64,000 nucleotides of DNA, from positions 1,922,001 through 1,986,000 of the forward strand of contig CP003179.1 of NCBI GenBank assembly GCA_000237975.1, read 5' to 3'. Of this stretch, positions 26,626 to 34,349 are shown piece after piece (positions within the stretch are counted from its first letter, which is position 1; each line of letters begins with the position of its first letter). The notes below the pieces were generated by a model. That model was given only the letters and a program-made list of their open reading frames with translations. It made no database searches and was not told the origin of the DNA. The translations under genes were made by a program, and so were the position numbers. The DNA is from Sulfobacillus acidophilus DSM 10332 (GTDB taxonomy: Bacteria; Bacillota; Sulfobacillia; Sulfobacillales; Sulfobacillaceae).

Positions 26626-29148
26626 TTAACACTTGGAATAGCCGCACGACATGCAATGCTGACACCCTTCTTCATACACCAACGTGGGGGCGTCACATTG
26701 TGGGCATAAATCCAGATGGCTGCTCTTTTTCCCCGCAGAAACCGCCGCGGCGGTCGCCGCCAGAATCGGTTGCGATTCCGCAGCCACGGGGGCCCCGTTT
26801 CGTCCTTGCGCCAAGTGACTTTCCAAGAGCTTCCCGATAGCGTCGACCACGCTGAGGACCCGGCCGGCCCCAAACCCCATTTGGTTGGCCCCACCAATGC
26901 CTTGCAGTTGTTCGGCTACCAGTTCTAATTTTCGTCGCGGCGTCAGACTTCCGTTCGACCGCAGATAGAGACTGATAATCCGGCCCAGGGCTTCCATAAA
27001 CGATTGGACTTCGGATCCCGCCCGACCGAGCAACATAAAGACCTCAAAGGGATTGCCGTCGACTTCGTTAATGACCACCCGTGCCGTTCCGGCGGGCGTT
27101 TCTTTTCGATAGGTGCGCCCGTTAATTTGGGCCGGGACCGGATAGACTTCAACGTCCACCCCGGTATCAACCGTCGCCATCGGGGTTGGTGACGACGTCG
27201 TCACCGCACTGTCGGCCGGTTTTTCGGCCAAATGTAAGACTTGCTCTTGTCGGCTTTGATCCCGGTAAATGGTGACCCCTTTACAGCCGAGATCATAAGC
27301 CAATTCATAGAGCTTACGGGTATCCTCCACGGTATAGGTACTAGGCGCGTTAGCCGTTTTGGAAATGCTGGAGTCGGTCCACCGCTGAATGGCGGCTTGT
27401 ACCTGGACATGTTCTTCCGGCGTCAGGTCCATCGCCCCGACAAAATAATCCGGCAAGGCCTCCCCGGGGTGGGCCTCCATCCATTCTTGCGCCACAGGCA
27501 CATATTGCTCGTCAAACCCCAGTCGGGATTGCCGGAAATAGGTCAACGCATAAAACGGTTCGATGCCGGTACTGGTCCCCACCATCGTACCGACCGTCCC
27601 GGTTGGCGCCTGGGTCAAAATCGTCACATTACGGGTCCCATGTTTCCGGATTTGTTCTCGCACCCGCTCCGGCATGCGCATCATAAATCCGCTTTGAAGG
27701 TATTTCTCGGCATCAAAGGCCGGAAACGCCCCCTTTTCTTTCGCCAATTCCACATCATATAAATAGGCTTCCGTCGCGATAAACTCATATAGCTTATCGA
27801 TAAACCGAATCGACTCGGGGCTCCCGTACCGAAGGCCAAGACGGATTAAAAGCTCCCCCAGGCCCATGGTCCCGAGGCCAATACGCCGCTCATTCATCTG
27901 ATTGGTGCGATTTTGCTCGAAGAAATAGGGTGTGGCATCCACGATATCGTCCAAAAAGCGCACGCCCATGCGCACCGTCTTTTTGAGTCCGTCCCAATCC
28001 ACATCGTTGCGGTCACGGTCGTAAAAAGCCGCCAGATTCACATGCCCCAAGGTGCAGACGCCCCAAGCCGGCAACGGTTGCTCGGCACAAGGGTTAGTGC
28101 TGATGAGCGGGTTGAAGTACCAGCTATTAGAATCTTTCTCGTGTCGCTCGTCAAATACCACCCCCGGTTCGGCGGCTTCCCAAGCCCCTTTGATAATCTC
28201 TTGCCAAATCTTTCGGGCCTTGACCGTCTCATATACCACCACCGGTTTACCGAGGGCTTTCCAGGTTTCTAAATTGCCGTCCCATAACGTATCGTAATCC
28301 GGATCGGTCGTGTCCGGAAACACCAGGTCCCAATCCCCGTCGTGTTTCACGGCCTCCATGAACGCGTCCGAAATGCGGACGCTAATATTCGCGTTCTCGA
28401 CCATCCCGGGGGTTTTTTTCACCTCGATGAACCGCCAGATATCCGGATGCCAGTCTTCCAATTGCAACATGAGCGCCCCCCGCCGGGAACCGCCTTGTTC
28501 GACCAGCCCTGTCGCGCGGGAATAGAGGTCCATCCAGGATACAGCACCCGACGACCGCCCATTGACGCCGCGCACGGCAGCCCGGGATGGCCGTAGGGAA
28601 GATACGTTAATACCGACTCCCCCGCCCCGACTCATAATTTCAATCATTTGGCCCAACGTCTCGACAATCCCCTGCCGACTGTCTTTGGGCGACGGGATAA
28701 CATAGCAGTTGAAAAAGGTCAGTTGTTGTCCGGTGCCGGCGCCGGCCCAAATCCGTCCGCCCGGGATGAACCGGAGCCCGGCGATTTCGCGGGCAAAACT
28801 GGCTTCCACATCGGGGCGGACTTTAGCCTGTTCCACCGCCGCTACGCCACGGGCAATACGGGCGGCCACATCTTGGATCGTGGTTTCCAGCGGTCGGTCG
28901 CACTCGATCGCCCGCCGCTCGATTACATCGCCTTTTTGCGGTCCGGTAATTAATTCAATCGATAAATATTGGTTAGGCAACAGGGCTTTGACGATACCAA
29001 TATCTTTTTTAGGCCATTTCGGATGCGGTTCAACCAGAGCAATCACCAAGTCCCCAACCTGAAAATGCCGTTCGGGATCCTTGACGGTATACCGATCTAG
29101 AAATATTTTCCAGCTTAATTCCGAAGAAAAACCGGTTTCAAGTTCCAT
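26626..29148 (-). CDS. nrdJ: Adenosylcobalamin-dependent (class II) ribonucleotide reductase
   Basis: The 840-residue enzyme reduces ribonucleotides to deoxyribonucleotides without needing oxygen. Catalytic features include the Cys in LTFFNCYVIPSP, and the Cys and Glu of the finger-loop segment NPCAEQPLPAWGVCTLGH. The glycine-rich SRGGGVGINVSSLRPS and the APTGTVGTMVGTSTGIEP segment are standard. The C terminus is a cysteine-rich tail (CPQCDAPTLVYEEGCQHCMS and then YSKC) that re-reduces the active site and binds zinc. A small beta-rich insert near residues 25-80 (FQVGDLVIALVEP) replaces the ATP cone. It is the second gene of nrdR-nrdJ, 19 bases after nrdR. It needs vitamin B12, but no B12 genes are in the window. 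Confidence 0.96.
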   Translation of the reverse strand: MELETGFSSELSWKIFLDRYTVKDPERHFQVGDLVIALVEPHPKWPKKDIGIVKALLPNQYLSIELITGPQKGDVIERRAIECDRPLETTIQDVAARIARGVAAVEQAKVRPDVEASFAREIAGLRFIPGGRIWAGAGTGQQLTFFNCYVIPSPKDSRQGIVETLGQMIEIMSRGGGVGINVSSLRPSRAAVRGVNGRSSGAVSWMDLYSRATGLVEQGGSRRGALMLQLEDWHPDIWRFIEVKKTPGMVENANISVRISDAFMEAVKHDGDWDLVFPDTTDPDYDTLWDGNLETWKALGKPVVVYETVKARKIWQEIIKGAWEAAEPGVVFDERHEKDSNSWYFNPLISTNPCAEQPLPAWGVCTLGHVNLAAFYDRDRNDVDWDGLKKTVRMGVRFLDDIVDATPYFFEQNRTNQMNERRIGLGTMGLGELLIRLGLRYGSPESIRFIDKLYEFIATEAYLYDVELAKEKGAFPAFDAEKYLQSGFMMRMPERVREQIRKHGTRNVTILTQAPTGTVGTMVGTSTGIEPFYALTYFRQSRLGFDEQYVPVAQEWMEAHPGEALPDYFVGAMDLTPEEHVQVQAAIQRWTDSSISKTANAPSTYTVEDTRKLYELAYDLGCKGVTIYRDQSRQEQVLHLAEKPADSAVTTSSPTPMATVDTGVDVEVYPVPAQINGRTYRKETPAGTARVVINEVDGNPFEVFMLLGRAGSEVQSFMEALGRIISLYLRSNGSLTPRRKLELVAEQLQGIGGANQMGFGAGRVLSVVDAIGKLLESHLAQGRNGAPVAAESQPILAATAAAVSAGKKSSHLDLCPQCDAPTLVYEEGCQHCMSCGYSKC

Positions 29149-29167
29149 CCTGAAAATCGTCCTCTCT

Positions 29168-29641
29168 CTATTGAGGTTCCGGCGAGGAATGCGCCTGAAT
29201 CAGGCGCTCAAGTTCTTGCCGGAATCCTTCCACATCCGTAAATTGGCGATACACCGAGGCGAACCGAACATAAGCCACCTCGTCCAGTTGCCGCAATCGG
29301 CTCATCACCGCCTCGCCAATCACGCGCGTCGGCACTTCCTCAAGGCCTTGATCGCGAATCGTTCGTTCCACCGCATTGGTTGCCGCCTCTAATTCCGCCA
29401 ACGCAATGGGGCGTTTTTCGCAGGCGGTCAGAAGCCCCCGAAGAATTTTTTGCCGGTCAAATCCTTCGCGCCGTCCGTCTTTTTTGACGACCCACAAGGG
29501 AGCTTCCTCTACCCGTTCATACGAGGTAAATCGTTTATGACACTGAAGACATTCTCGGCGGCGACGGATGGCTTGTCCATCTTCCGCCGGGCGTGAATCC
29601 AAGACTTTGCTGTCATGAAAGTGACAGTGGGGACAACGCAT
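29168..29641 (-). CDS. nrdR: Transcriptional repressor NrdR
   Basis: The 157-residue regulator has an N-terminal zinc ribbon ([18 protein letters not shown], then [17 protein letters not shown]) and an ATP-cone domain starting [17 protein letters not shown]. NrdR senses the ATP/dATP balance and represses ribonucleotide reductase genes. Here it leads the operon with nrdJ. Two NrdR-box-like sites lie in front of it, so it should control itself and nrdJ. ATG 29641; its AAAGGGG site overlaps the nearer box. Confidence 0.95.
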   Translation of the reverse strand: MRCPHCHFHDSKVLDSRPAEDGQAIRRRRECLQCHKRFTSYERVEEAPLWVVKKDGRREGFDRQKILRGLLTACEKRPIALAELEAATNAVERTIRDQGLEEVPTRVIGEAVMSRLRQLDEVAYVRFASVYRQFTDVEGFRQELERLIQAHSSPEPQ

Positions 29642-29648
29642 CTCGTCA

Positions 29649-29664
29649 CCCCTTTATGTAGTGT
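29649..29664 (-). promoter_or_regulatory. NrdR box, start-site proximal
   Basis: On the minus strand the site reads ACACTACATAAAGGGG and matches the known NrdR consensus ACACwATATATwGTGT at 12 of 16 positions. It lies at the expected transcription start of nrdR and overlaps its ribosome binding site. Confidence 0.7.
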
Positions 29665-29671
29665 CATCACG

Positions 29672-29677
29672 ATTATA
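29672..29677 (-). promoter_or_regulatory. -10 element of the nrdR-nrdJ promoter
   Basis: A perfect TATAAT on the minus strand, 31-36 bases before the nrdR start codon. The -35 (TTCGAT, 17 bases further upstream) is weak. The element lies exactly between the two NrdR boxes. Confidence 0.6.
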
Positions 29678-29679
29678 CC

Positions 29680-29695
29680 GCCTACTATATCTTGA
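29680..29695 (-). promoter_or_regulatory. NrdR box, distal
   Basis: The minus-strand site TCAAGATATAGTAGGC keeps the ATAT core. Read on the plus strand it matches the consensus at about 9 of 16 positions. Its centre is 31 bp from the centre of the proximal box, the three-turn spacing usual for NrdR box pairs. It covers the -35/-10 spacer. Confidence 0.6.
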
Positions 29696-29719
29696 TCGAA
29701 ACCTTTAAGGAGGATTATC

Positions 29720-29836
29720 TTGCGGACCCCCAACCATAGGAAAACCCGCGAGCCATGCCTTGTTCGGGCCAGCCCCACGGGTTTCTCATCCCAAAAAAAT
29801 TTTCCTCAGGACGACCGGTTTAAAATACTATAGCCC
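29720..29836 (+). CDS. Possible 38-residue small protein with a strong ribosome binding site
   Basis: TTG 29720 lies six bases after a perfect AAGGAGG (29707-29713). The frame runs to TAG 29834-29836, giving a basic N-terminal half (RTPNHRKTREPCLVRAS) and a polar C terminus. I recognise no family. It overlaps the end of the minus-strand gene at 29806, and no plus-strand promoter is obvious. It could be chance. Confidence 0.25.
29742..29784 (-). terminator. Weak hairpin after the GT39 operon
   Basis: AAACCCG (29742-29748) pairs with CGGGTTT (29778-29784) across a long loop. On the minus strand it follows the last gene of the operon and runs into GGGTTTTCC. It is a tentative terminator. Confidence 0.35.
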
Positions 29837-29994
29837 CATAGGCCAAACCCGACCATCAATAAAAGCCCCAAAACCCAACTGCCGAATCCGACAAGCGACC
29901 CGACGACCAATAACGCACCCGCCGCTTCCCCCCATTTGACCCAGCGAAGTTGGGGTCGCTGCCGTTCCAGATTGGCCCATTTGCGCGGTAACAT
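29806..29994 (-). CDS. Small hypothetical membrane protein
   Basis: The 62-residue protein starts at ATG 29994 behind GGGAGG. It has a basic N terminus (MLPRKWANLERQRPQLRW) followed by two short hydrophobic helices separated by GFGSW. No family is recognised. It begins 25 bases after the end of the PMT-propeller glycosyltransferase gene and is the last gene of that operon. Confidence 0.6.
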   Translation of the reverse strand: MLPRKWANLERQRPQLRWVKWGEAAGALLVVGSLVGFGSWVLGLLLMVGFGLWGYSILNRSS

Positions 29995-30019
29995 GGCTTT
30001 CGCCTCCCTACGGCTTATC

Positions 30020-32665
30020 TTACCCGTTCCGGGGACTAACGGGAATGACCCACAAACGGCCGCCCAGTGTCCCTTCAATGAGCGTATGACCGACCAATAC
30101 GGGACTCTCCGGGCCCACCGGACCGAGCGCCGGCGACTGACCGATTAGATGCCCATTGGCGGCATTAATATACGCGATGCGGCCATTCATTTGAGTCACC
30201 CAGATTAAGCCGGGAGCGAGACCTAAGGGATTGGCCGTCACCCCGGACGGCAACCGCGTCCGCCAAAGAACCCGACCGGTCTTGGCGTTGACCGCGACCA
30301 CGCTGTGGGACGTCGGACTGCCTTCATACACGGTATGGCCCATCACCAGGGGTATCCCCTCTTCCTCCTGATCCAAGGGCAAATGACCCGCCCCCAACGG
30401 CACTTGCCAGAGGAGACGACCGGTTGCTTGATTCAATCCAAAAAGCGCGTTACTTAAGATGCCGCCTTGGCCGTTATCACTGATGGCAGGGACTCCTGCA
30501 ACAAAAAGGGATCCCCCCGCCGCGGCCAGACTGGAATCCGAGAGACCGCTGGCAACCGGGAGGGAGGTAGCCCAGGCGACTTGATGCGTCATCGTGTCGA
30601 CGGCGACCACTTTGGACCAGGTCGCCGGATAGGCATGCAGATACCGGTTAATCGCTACGTAAACGTCGGGCCCGCTCGCCACCAAACTGGACATCGAGTC
30701 AAAGCCCCCGAGCGTCAAACGCCATAAGAGCCGTCCGGTACGCGCATTGACGGCGATAAAGTGACCGCCGCCGGTCACGTCATAGAGGGTATCCCCTTGC
30801 CACACCGGGGTCGCCATAGTTTCGCCCACGGTGGGATAAAACCACACCTCGTGGCCCGTATCGGCTTGGAATGCCATCAACCCGTTAATCCCGGTTCCGC
30901 GCACCCACCCTTGCGTCGTGTTATAGGCGCGAAACGCGTTATTGCCGAGGCCGATGACCACTAACCCGTCTTTGACCAAGGGATTGGTCATCACCATATT
31001 CGGCACGACCACGACCCACACCACTTGGCCGGTCTGCCAATTAATGGCCCAGAGTTGATTACCGTTCGTCCCCACGTACAGCATGGATCCCGATACGGTT
31101 ACAGGATCCACAATCGGTCCGCCCAAATCGAGTCGATAGCCCCCGGCCGGTGCCAGACTCGTCCTATAGACCGGGTTATGCGTGGGGGTCCCTTCAAAAA
31201 CCGTCCACGGCGTCGGCACCCCCGGCCAAACCCGGGGGGTCCAAGATCCCGGCACTTCCCAAGCGGCCACCGGTTTCCGGGGTGGATGATAGGTCAAGGG
31301 GTAGGACGTGGTGGGAATCACCCGGGTGGCCCGCACGCGGGGATTCCAACTGGCCGGCCAATAGATACGGTGGTACCAGGGTCTCGGTAATGCCATACCC
31401 ACCCATAACGGCAAAAGGTAGAAAAGACTGAGGACGGTGATGCCGCCCCCCAGCACGGCCATGCGTCGAGGCCAGCGACCGGCGGCCCAGAGTGCCGCCA
31501 GCCCGGCCGCTACCGCCAGATCGAGCCCCACCCCGGCGGTCGTGAAATAATAAACAAACTTGGAACGGGGGGTTAAGAGCCAGGTGCCGTAAAAGGCCAG
31601 CATCCAAATCCCCAAAAATTGCCAAGCCTTTCGAGATGAGGTTAGGCGGCCGCGGGTTAATCCCCCCACGATGGCTAACAGTCCGAACCATACCACCACC
31701 GGATCCGGCAATGCCCATAGCCGAACGCTTTGATTGGCCGCCAACGAGAGAATGAGGGCGGTGGGACGCGGTAGCCCCAGCCAGGACCAGGCGTTAGAAG
31801 TCCAGGGATGAAAAAATTTCAGCGTCCACATGTCTTTTAACATGAGCCACTGCAATCGCCCAAAAGCCAAGACGATATTTCGGGGCAGCCAGGATTGTTC
31901 AAACCCGTGGGGCCAGGCGTAAAAATAACTCACAAAATAGGTCGCCAAAGGAACCACGGTAAGGGCGGGTGCCCACTGCCAAAATGCTCGGCGAGTCTTT
32001 CGCCAATGCAGGAACATCCACCCCCAGGCCAACACCAACGCCTGTCCGCCAATCCATTCCGCGGCTAAAGCCAAACCCAATACCCATCCGGTCAGAAGCC
32101 ACCTCCCGATCGACGAGTGGCCGGTTTCCCGGAGGGTTTGACTGTTTCGCCAGAAAAGCCAGATACCGCCGAGGACCAACGGCACGGCCGTACTATCCGG
32201 CAAGGCCACCCGTGCCATGGGAATCAGTAACCCGTCGAACGCGGCCAAAAGACCCGCCATGAGACTCACGGCCCGCGACGAGAATAAATCCCGGGCCAGC
32301 CCCGCTACCACTAACGGCACCATCGTCCCCAATAGAGCCCCCGGCAGGCGCCACACCCAGGGGTGATTGCCTAATAGCCAGATGGCGGCCGCTATCAGCT
32401 CTTTGGCCAACGGCGGGTGGGATAACAGATTGGGGTCGATTCCGGGCACGGCATGCTTAATCAATACCGGACTCGGACGGCTCAATAACGTGTCGGCCGC
32501 CGGTACGTAGTAATATTCGTCATAAATGAGGCCGGGATACCGCCCGAGGCCCCAAAACCGCAATACGCCGGCCAGGACCAGGATAAACCCTAAGGCGAGG
32601 CGATATTGAACCCGTGGCATGGGGCGCCGGATGGGACCCGTGTCGGCCAGAACCCGCTCGGCCAT
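30020..32665 (-). CDS. PMT/GT39-type glycosyltransferase fused to a PQQ-like beta-propeller
   Basis: ATG 32665 lies six bases after AAGGAGA; a start at 32689 adds eight residues. The protein has 881 residues. The N-terminal half (about 20-440) is a multi-span GT-C enzyme with the protein O-mannosyltransferase acidic pair in GLIYDEYYYVPAADTL, then LSHPPLAKELIAAAIWLLG and ARVALPDSTAVPLVLGGIW. The C-terminal half (about 500-880) consists of PQQ/WD-like repeats such as FQADTGHEVWFYP, VNARTGRLLWRLT, LNQATGRLLWQVP and VNAKTGRVLWRTR, forming an outside propeller. Stand-alone PMT proteins lack this domain. It could bind the acceptor protein or a glycan. Operon partners are yajQ and a CoA-binding protein. 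Confidence 0.8.
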   Translation of the reverse strand: MAERVLADTGPIRRPMPRVQYRLALGFILVLAGVLRFWGLGRYPGLIYDEYYYVPAADTLLSRPSPVLIKHAVPGIDPNLLSHPPLAKELIAAAIWLLGNHPWVWRLPGALLGTMVPLVVAGLARDLFSSRAVSLMAGLLAAFDGLLIPMARVALPDSTAVPLVLGGIWLFWRNSQTLRETGHSSIGRWLLTGWVLGLALAAEWIGGQALVLAWGWMFLHWRKTRRAFWQWAPALTVVPLATYFVSYFYAWPHGFEQSWLPRNIVLAFGRLQWLMLKDMWTLKFFHPWTSNAWSWLGLPRPTALILSLAANQSVRLWALPDPVVVWFGLLAIVGGLTRGRLTSSRKAWQFLGIWMLAFYGTWLLTPRSKFVYYFTTAGVGLDLAVAAGLAALWAAGRWPRRMAVLGGGITVLSLFYLLPLWVGMALPRPWYHRIYWPASWNPRVRATRVIPTTSYPLTYHPPRKPVAAWEVPGSWTPRVWPGVPTPWTVFEGTPTHNPVYRTSLAPAGGYRLDLGGPIVDPVTVSGSMLYVGTNGNQLWAINWQTGQVVWVVVVPNMVMTNPLVKDGLVVIGLGNNAFRAYNTTQGWVRGTGINGLMAFQADTGHEVWFYPTVGETMATPVWQGDTLYDVTGGGHFIAVNARTGRLLWRLTLGGFDSMSSLVASGPDVYVAINRYLHAYPATWSKVVAVDTMTHQVAWATSLPVASGLSDSSLAAAGGSLFVAGVPAISDNGQGGILSNALFGLNQATGRLLWQVPLGAGHLPLDQEEEGIPLVMGHTVYEGSPTSHSVVAVNAKTGRVLWRTRLPSGVTANPLGLAPGLIWVTQMNGRIAYINAANGHLIGQSPALGPVGPESPVLVGHTLIEGTLGGRLWVIPVSPRNG

Positions 32666-32700
32666 GACTGTCTCCTTATCCCGCGTCACATTCTCCGAAA

Positions 32701-33198
32701 CTACCGGAAATTCGTAAACACCAATTCGATGCCGAAATCCTGTGCCTTAAGGGCCTGAATTACCCGTTGCAAATCATCCCGGCTTTTCCCGCTCACTCGG
32801 ATGGCATCCCCCTGAATTTGGGTATCCACTTTCACCCCGAGATCCCGAATCGCCTTTTGAATTTTTTTCGCATCCGCGGTGGCAATTCCCGCTTTGAGCT
32901 TGATGGTGCGACGGGCCCGATCCATTCCGTGGGGCTCCACCTCGCCATAGTCTAAAAATCGGAGCGAGACATTCCGTCGCGCCATTTTTTCGCCCACCAC
33001 GGTGCTCAACGCGTCCATGATCATTCCGGATGGCGCATCGAGGTGAATTTCATGCGCTTTGTCGTCATAATCGACCGTAATCGAGTGCCCTCGAAAATCA
33101 TATCGGTTAGCCGTTTCCCGCCGAACCTGATCAATCGCGTTCAAGACTTCGGCCCAATCGGGCTCCGAGACGATATCAAAGGAATTGTCTTTGGCCAC
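32701..33198 (-). CDS. YajQ-family nucleotide-binding protein
   Basis: The 165-residue protein begins AKDNSFDIVSEPDWAEVLNA and continues with RYDFRGHSITVDYDD and GVKVDTQIQGDAIRVSGK. These segments define the YajQ (DUF520) family. Members bind RNA or cyclic di-GMP; at least one acts as a c-di-GMP effector in Xanthomonas. The length is normal. It starts two bases after the CoA-binding gene ends and is followed 35 bases later by the glycosyltransferase, so the three are co-expressed. Confidence 0.93.
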   Translation of the reverse strand: MAKDNSFDIVSEPDWAEVLNAIDQVRRETANRYDFRGHSITVDYDDKAHEIHLDAPSGMIMDALSTVVGEKMARRNVSLRFLDYGEVEPHGMDRARRTIKLKAGIATADAKKIQKAIRDLGVKVDTQIQGDAIRVSGKSRDDLQRVIQALKAQDFGIELVFTNFR

Positions 33199-33200
33199 GC

Positions 33201-33617
33201 CTATGCCTGTCCTCCTTCACGCTGCCAGCGTTCATGCTCAATTTTGAGGCAGCGGTTTTGTACCACTTGGAGCCCGGCCGTTTCGGCAATGCTGGCGGCT
33301 ACGTCATTTTCAATGCCCAGTTGAAGCCATAAGACCTTGGCCTGGGCCCGCACCGCCGATTCCGCCACCGGCGGGGTGTCTTCCGACTTGCGAAAGACGT
33401 CGACAATATCAATCGGTCCCGGAATGTCTTCCACCCGCCGATAGACCGGCTCTCCCAAAATCTCGTCCGCAGTCGGGTGCACCGGAAAAATGCGATACCC
33501 CTGTGCCTTGAGATATTCCGCGACCCGATAGCTGGGCCGATCGTTCTTGGGGGACAAGCCGACAACCGCGATAGTCCGGCTGGTTTTCAGTATCTCGTCG
33601 ATCTCGGAATTGGTCAT
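33201..33617 (-). CDS. CoA-binding domain protein (YccU-like)
   Basis: ATG 33617 with GAGGTG six bases upstream gives 138 residues. The Rossmann-type CoA-binding domain is shown by SRTIAVVGLSPKNDRPSYRV, FPVHPTADEILGEPVYR and VLWLQLGIENDVAASIAET. Similar single-domain proteins are widespread; their role is unclear and may be to bind CoA or acyl-CoA. It is the first gene of the CoA-binding/yajQ/glycosyltransferase operon. Confidence 0.88.
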   Translation of the reverse strand: MTNSEIDEILKTSRTIAVVGLSPKNDRPSYRVAEYLKAQGYRIFPVHPTADEILGEPVYRRVEDIPGPIDIVDVFRKSEDTPPVAESAVRAQAKVLWLQLGIENDVAASIAETAGLQVVQNRCLKIEHERWQREGGQA

Positions 33618-33743
33618 CTGGTTCACCTCGTCATCAAGTGTTCCTCCCCAGTATAACGGAAATTAGAACGCCCGCAGTTTAGGTCACAGAAGAGGTATAA
33701 TAAGGCAGAGTCATAAGGTTAACCGGCAAATGAGGTGTTGTCG

Positions 33744-34349
33744 ATGCAACAAAAGCCCCCCATCCCTTTTCGGCCACGAAAACGGTCCCCTAACCGGTCG
33801 TCGCGGCGATCGGGGTCGCCGAAGTCTGTTCGCCGGCCCAGTGAAACCGAAGACGTGGTGGAATATTGGACCCGCTTTATCCGGCAGCCGATTCCAAAAC
33901 CGGGGAAGTTTTATTGGACCGAACGGATGCTCTGGGGTAACGCGTTATTGGCCGCTTTGGTGATGGTGGTGGCCACCGCCGTCGTATCCGGTTTTGCCCC
34001 CATGTTGCTCCTGACCCGATTCATCAACACGTTCTTTCTCTTTTTCTTGTTCTATTACGCCTACCCGTGGATCGCGGCCTGGGTCCTGCAAAAGTTCCAC
34101 GTGCTGCGGGCCTCGGTCGACGATCTGAAAACCGGCATCATTATGGGCTCCGGTTGGTTGGTAATCGCCACCTGGGGGCAACTGATTCCTTTGCCGTTTG
34201 CGGCCGATGTGTTCTGGCTTTTATGGGCCGTTATCCTGGCCATTCTTTTGAAGCGTATCGCGCGAACCACCTGGACGACGGCAGGCCTGGCGACCGGAGC
34301 CGGCTGGTTGTCCGTCATGATCATTAATCTGATCCTCTCGACGCTTTAG
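33744..34349 (+). CDS. Hypothetical membrane protein (Yip1-like layout)
   Basis: The 201-residue protein starts at ATG 33744, with GAGGTG six bases upstream. It has a basic, Ser/Arg/Pro-rich cytoplasmic N terminus (about 1-50), then the segment VEYWTRFIRQPIPKPGKFYW and five membrane helices. The short loop before the first helix and the overall layout recall Yip1-domain proteins, but no firm motif is seen. A perfect TATAAT (33696-33701) may be the -10 of its promoter. It is convergent with the debranching enzyme gene (26-bp overlap). Confidence 0.6.
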   Translation: MQQKPPIPFRPRKRSPNRSSRRSGSPKSVRRPSETEDVVEYWTRFIRQPIPKPGKFYWTERMLWGNALLAALVMVVATAVVSGFAPMLLLTRFINTFFLFFLFYYAYPWIAAWVLQKFHVLRASVDDLKTGIIMGSGWLVIATWGQLIPLPFAADVFWLLWAVILAILLKRIARTTWTTAGLATGAGWLSVMIINLILSTL

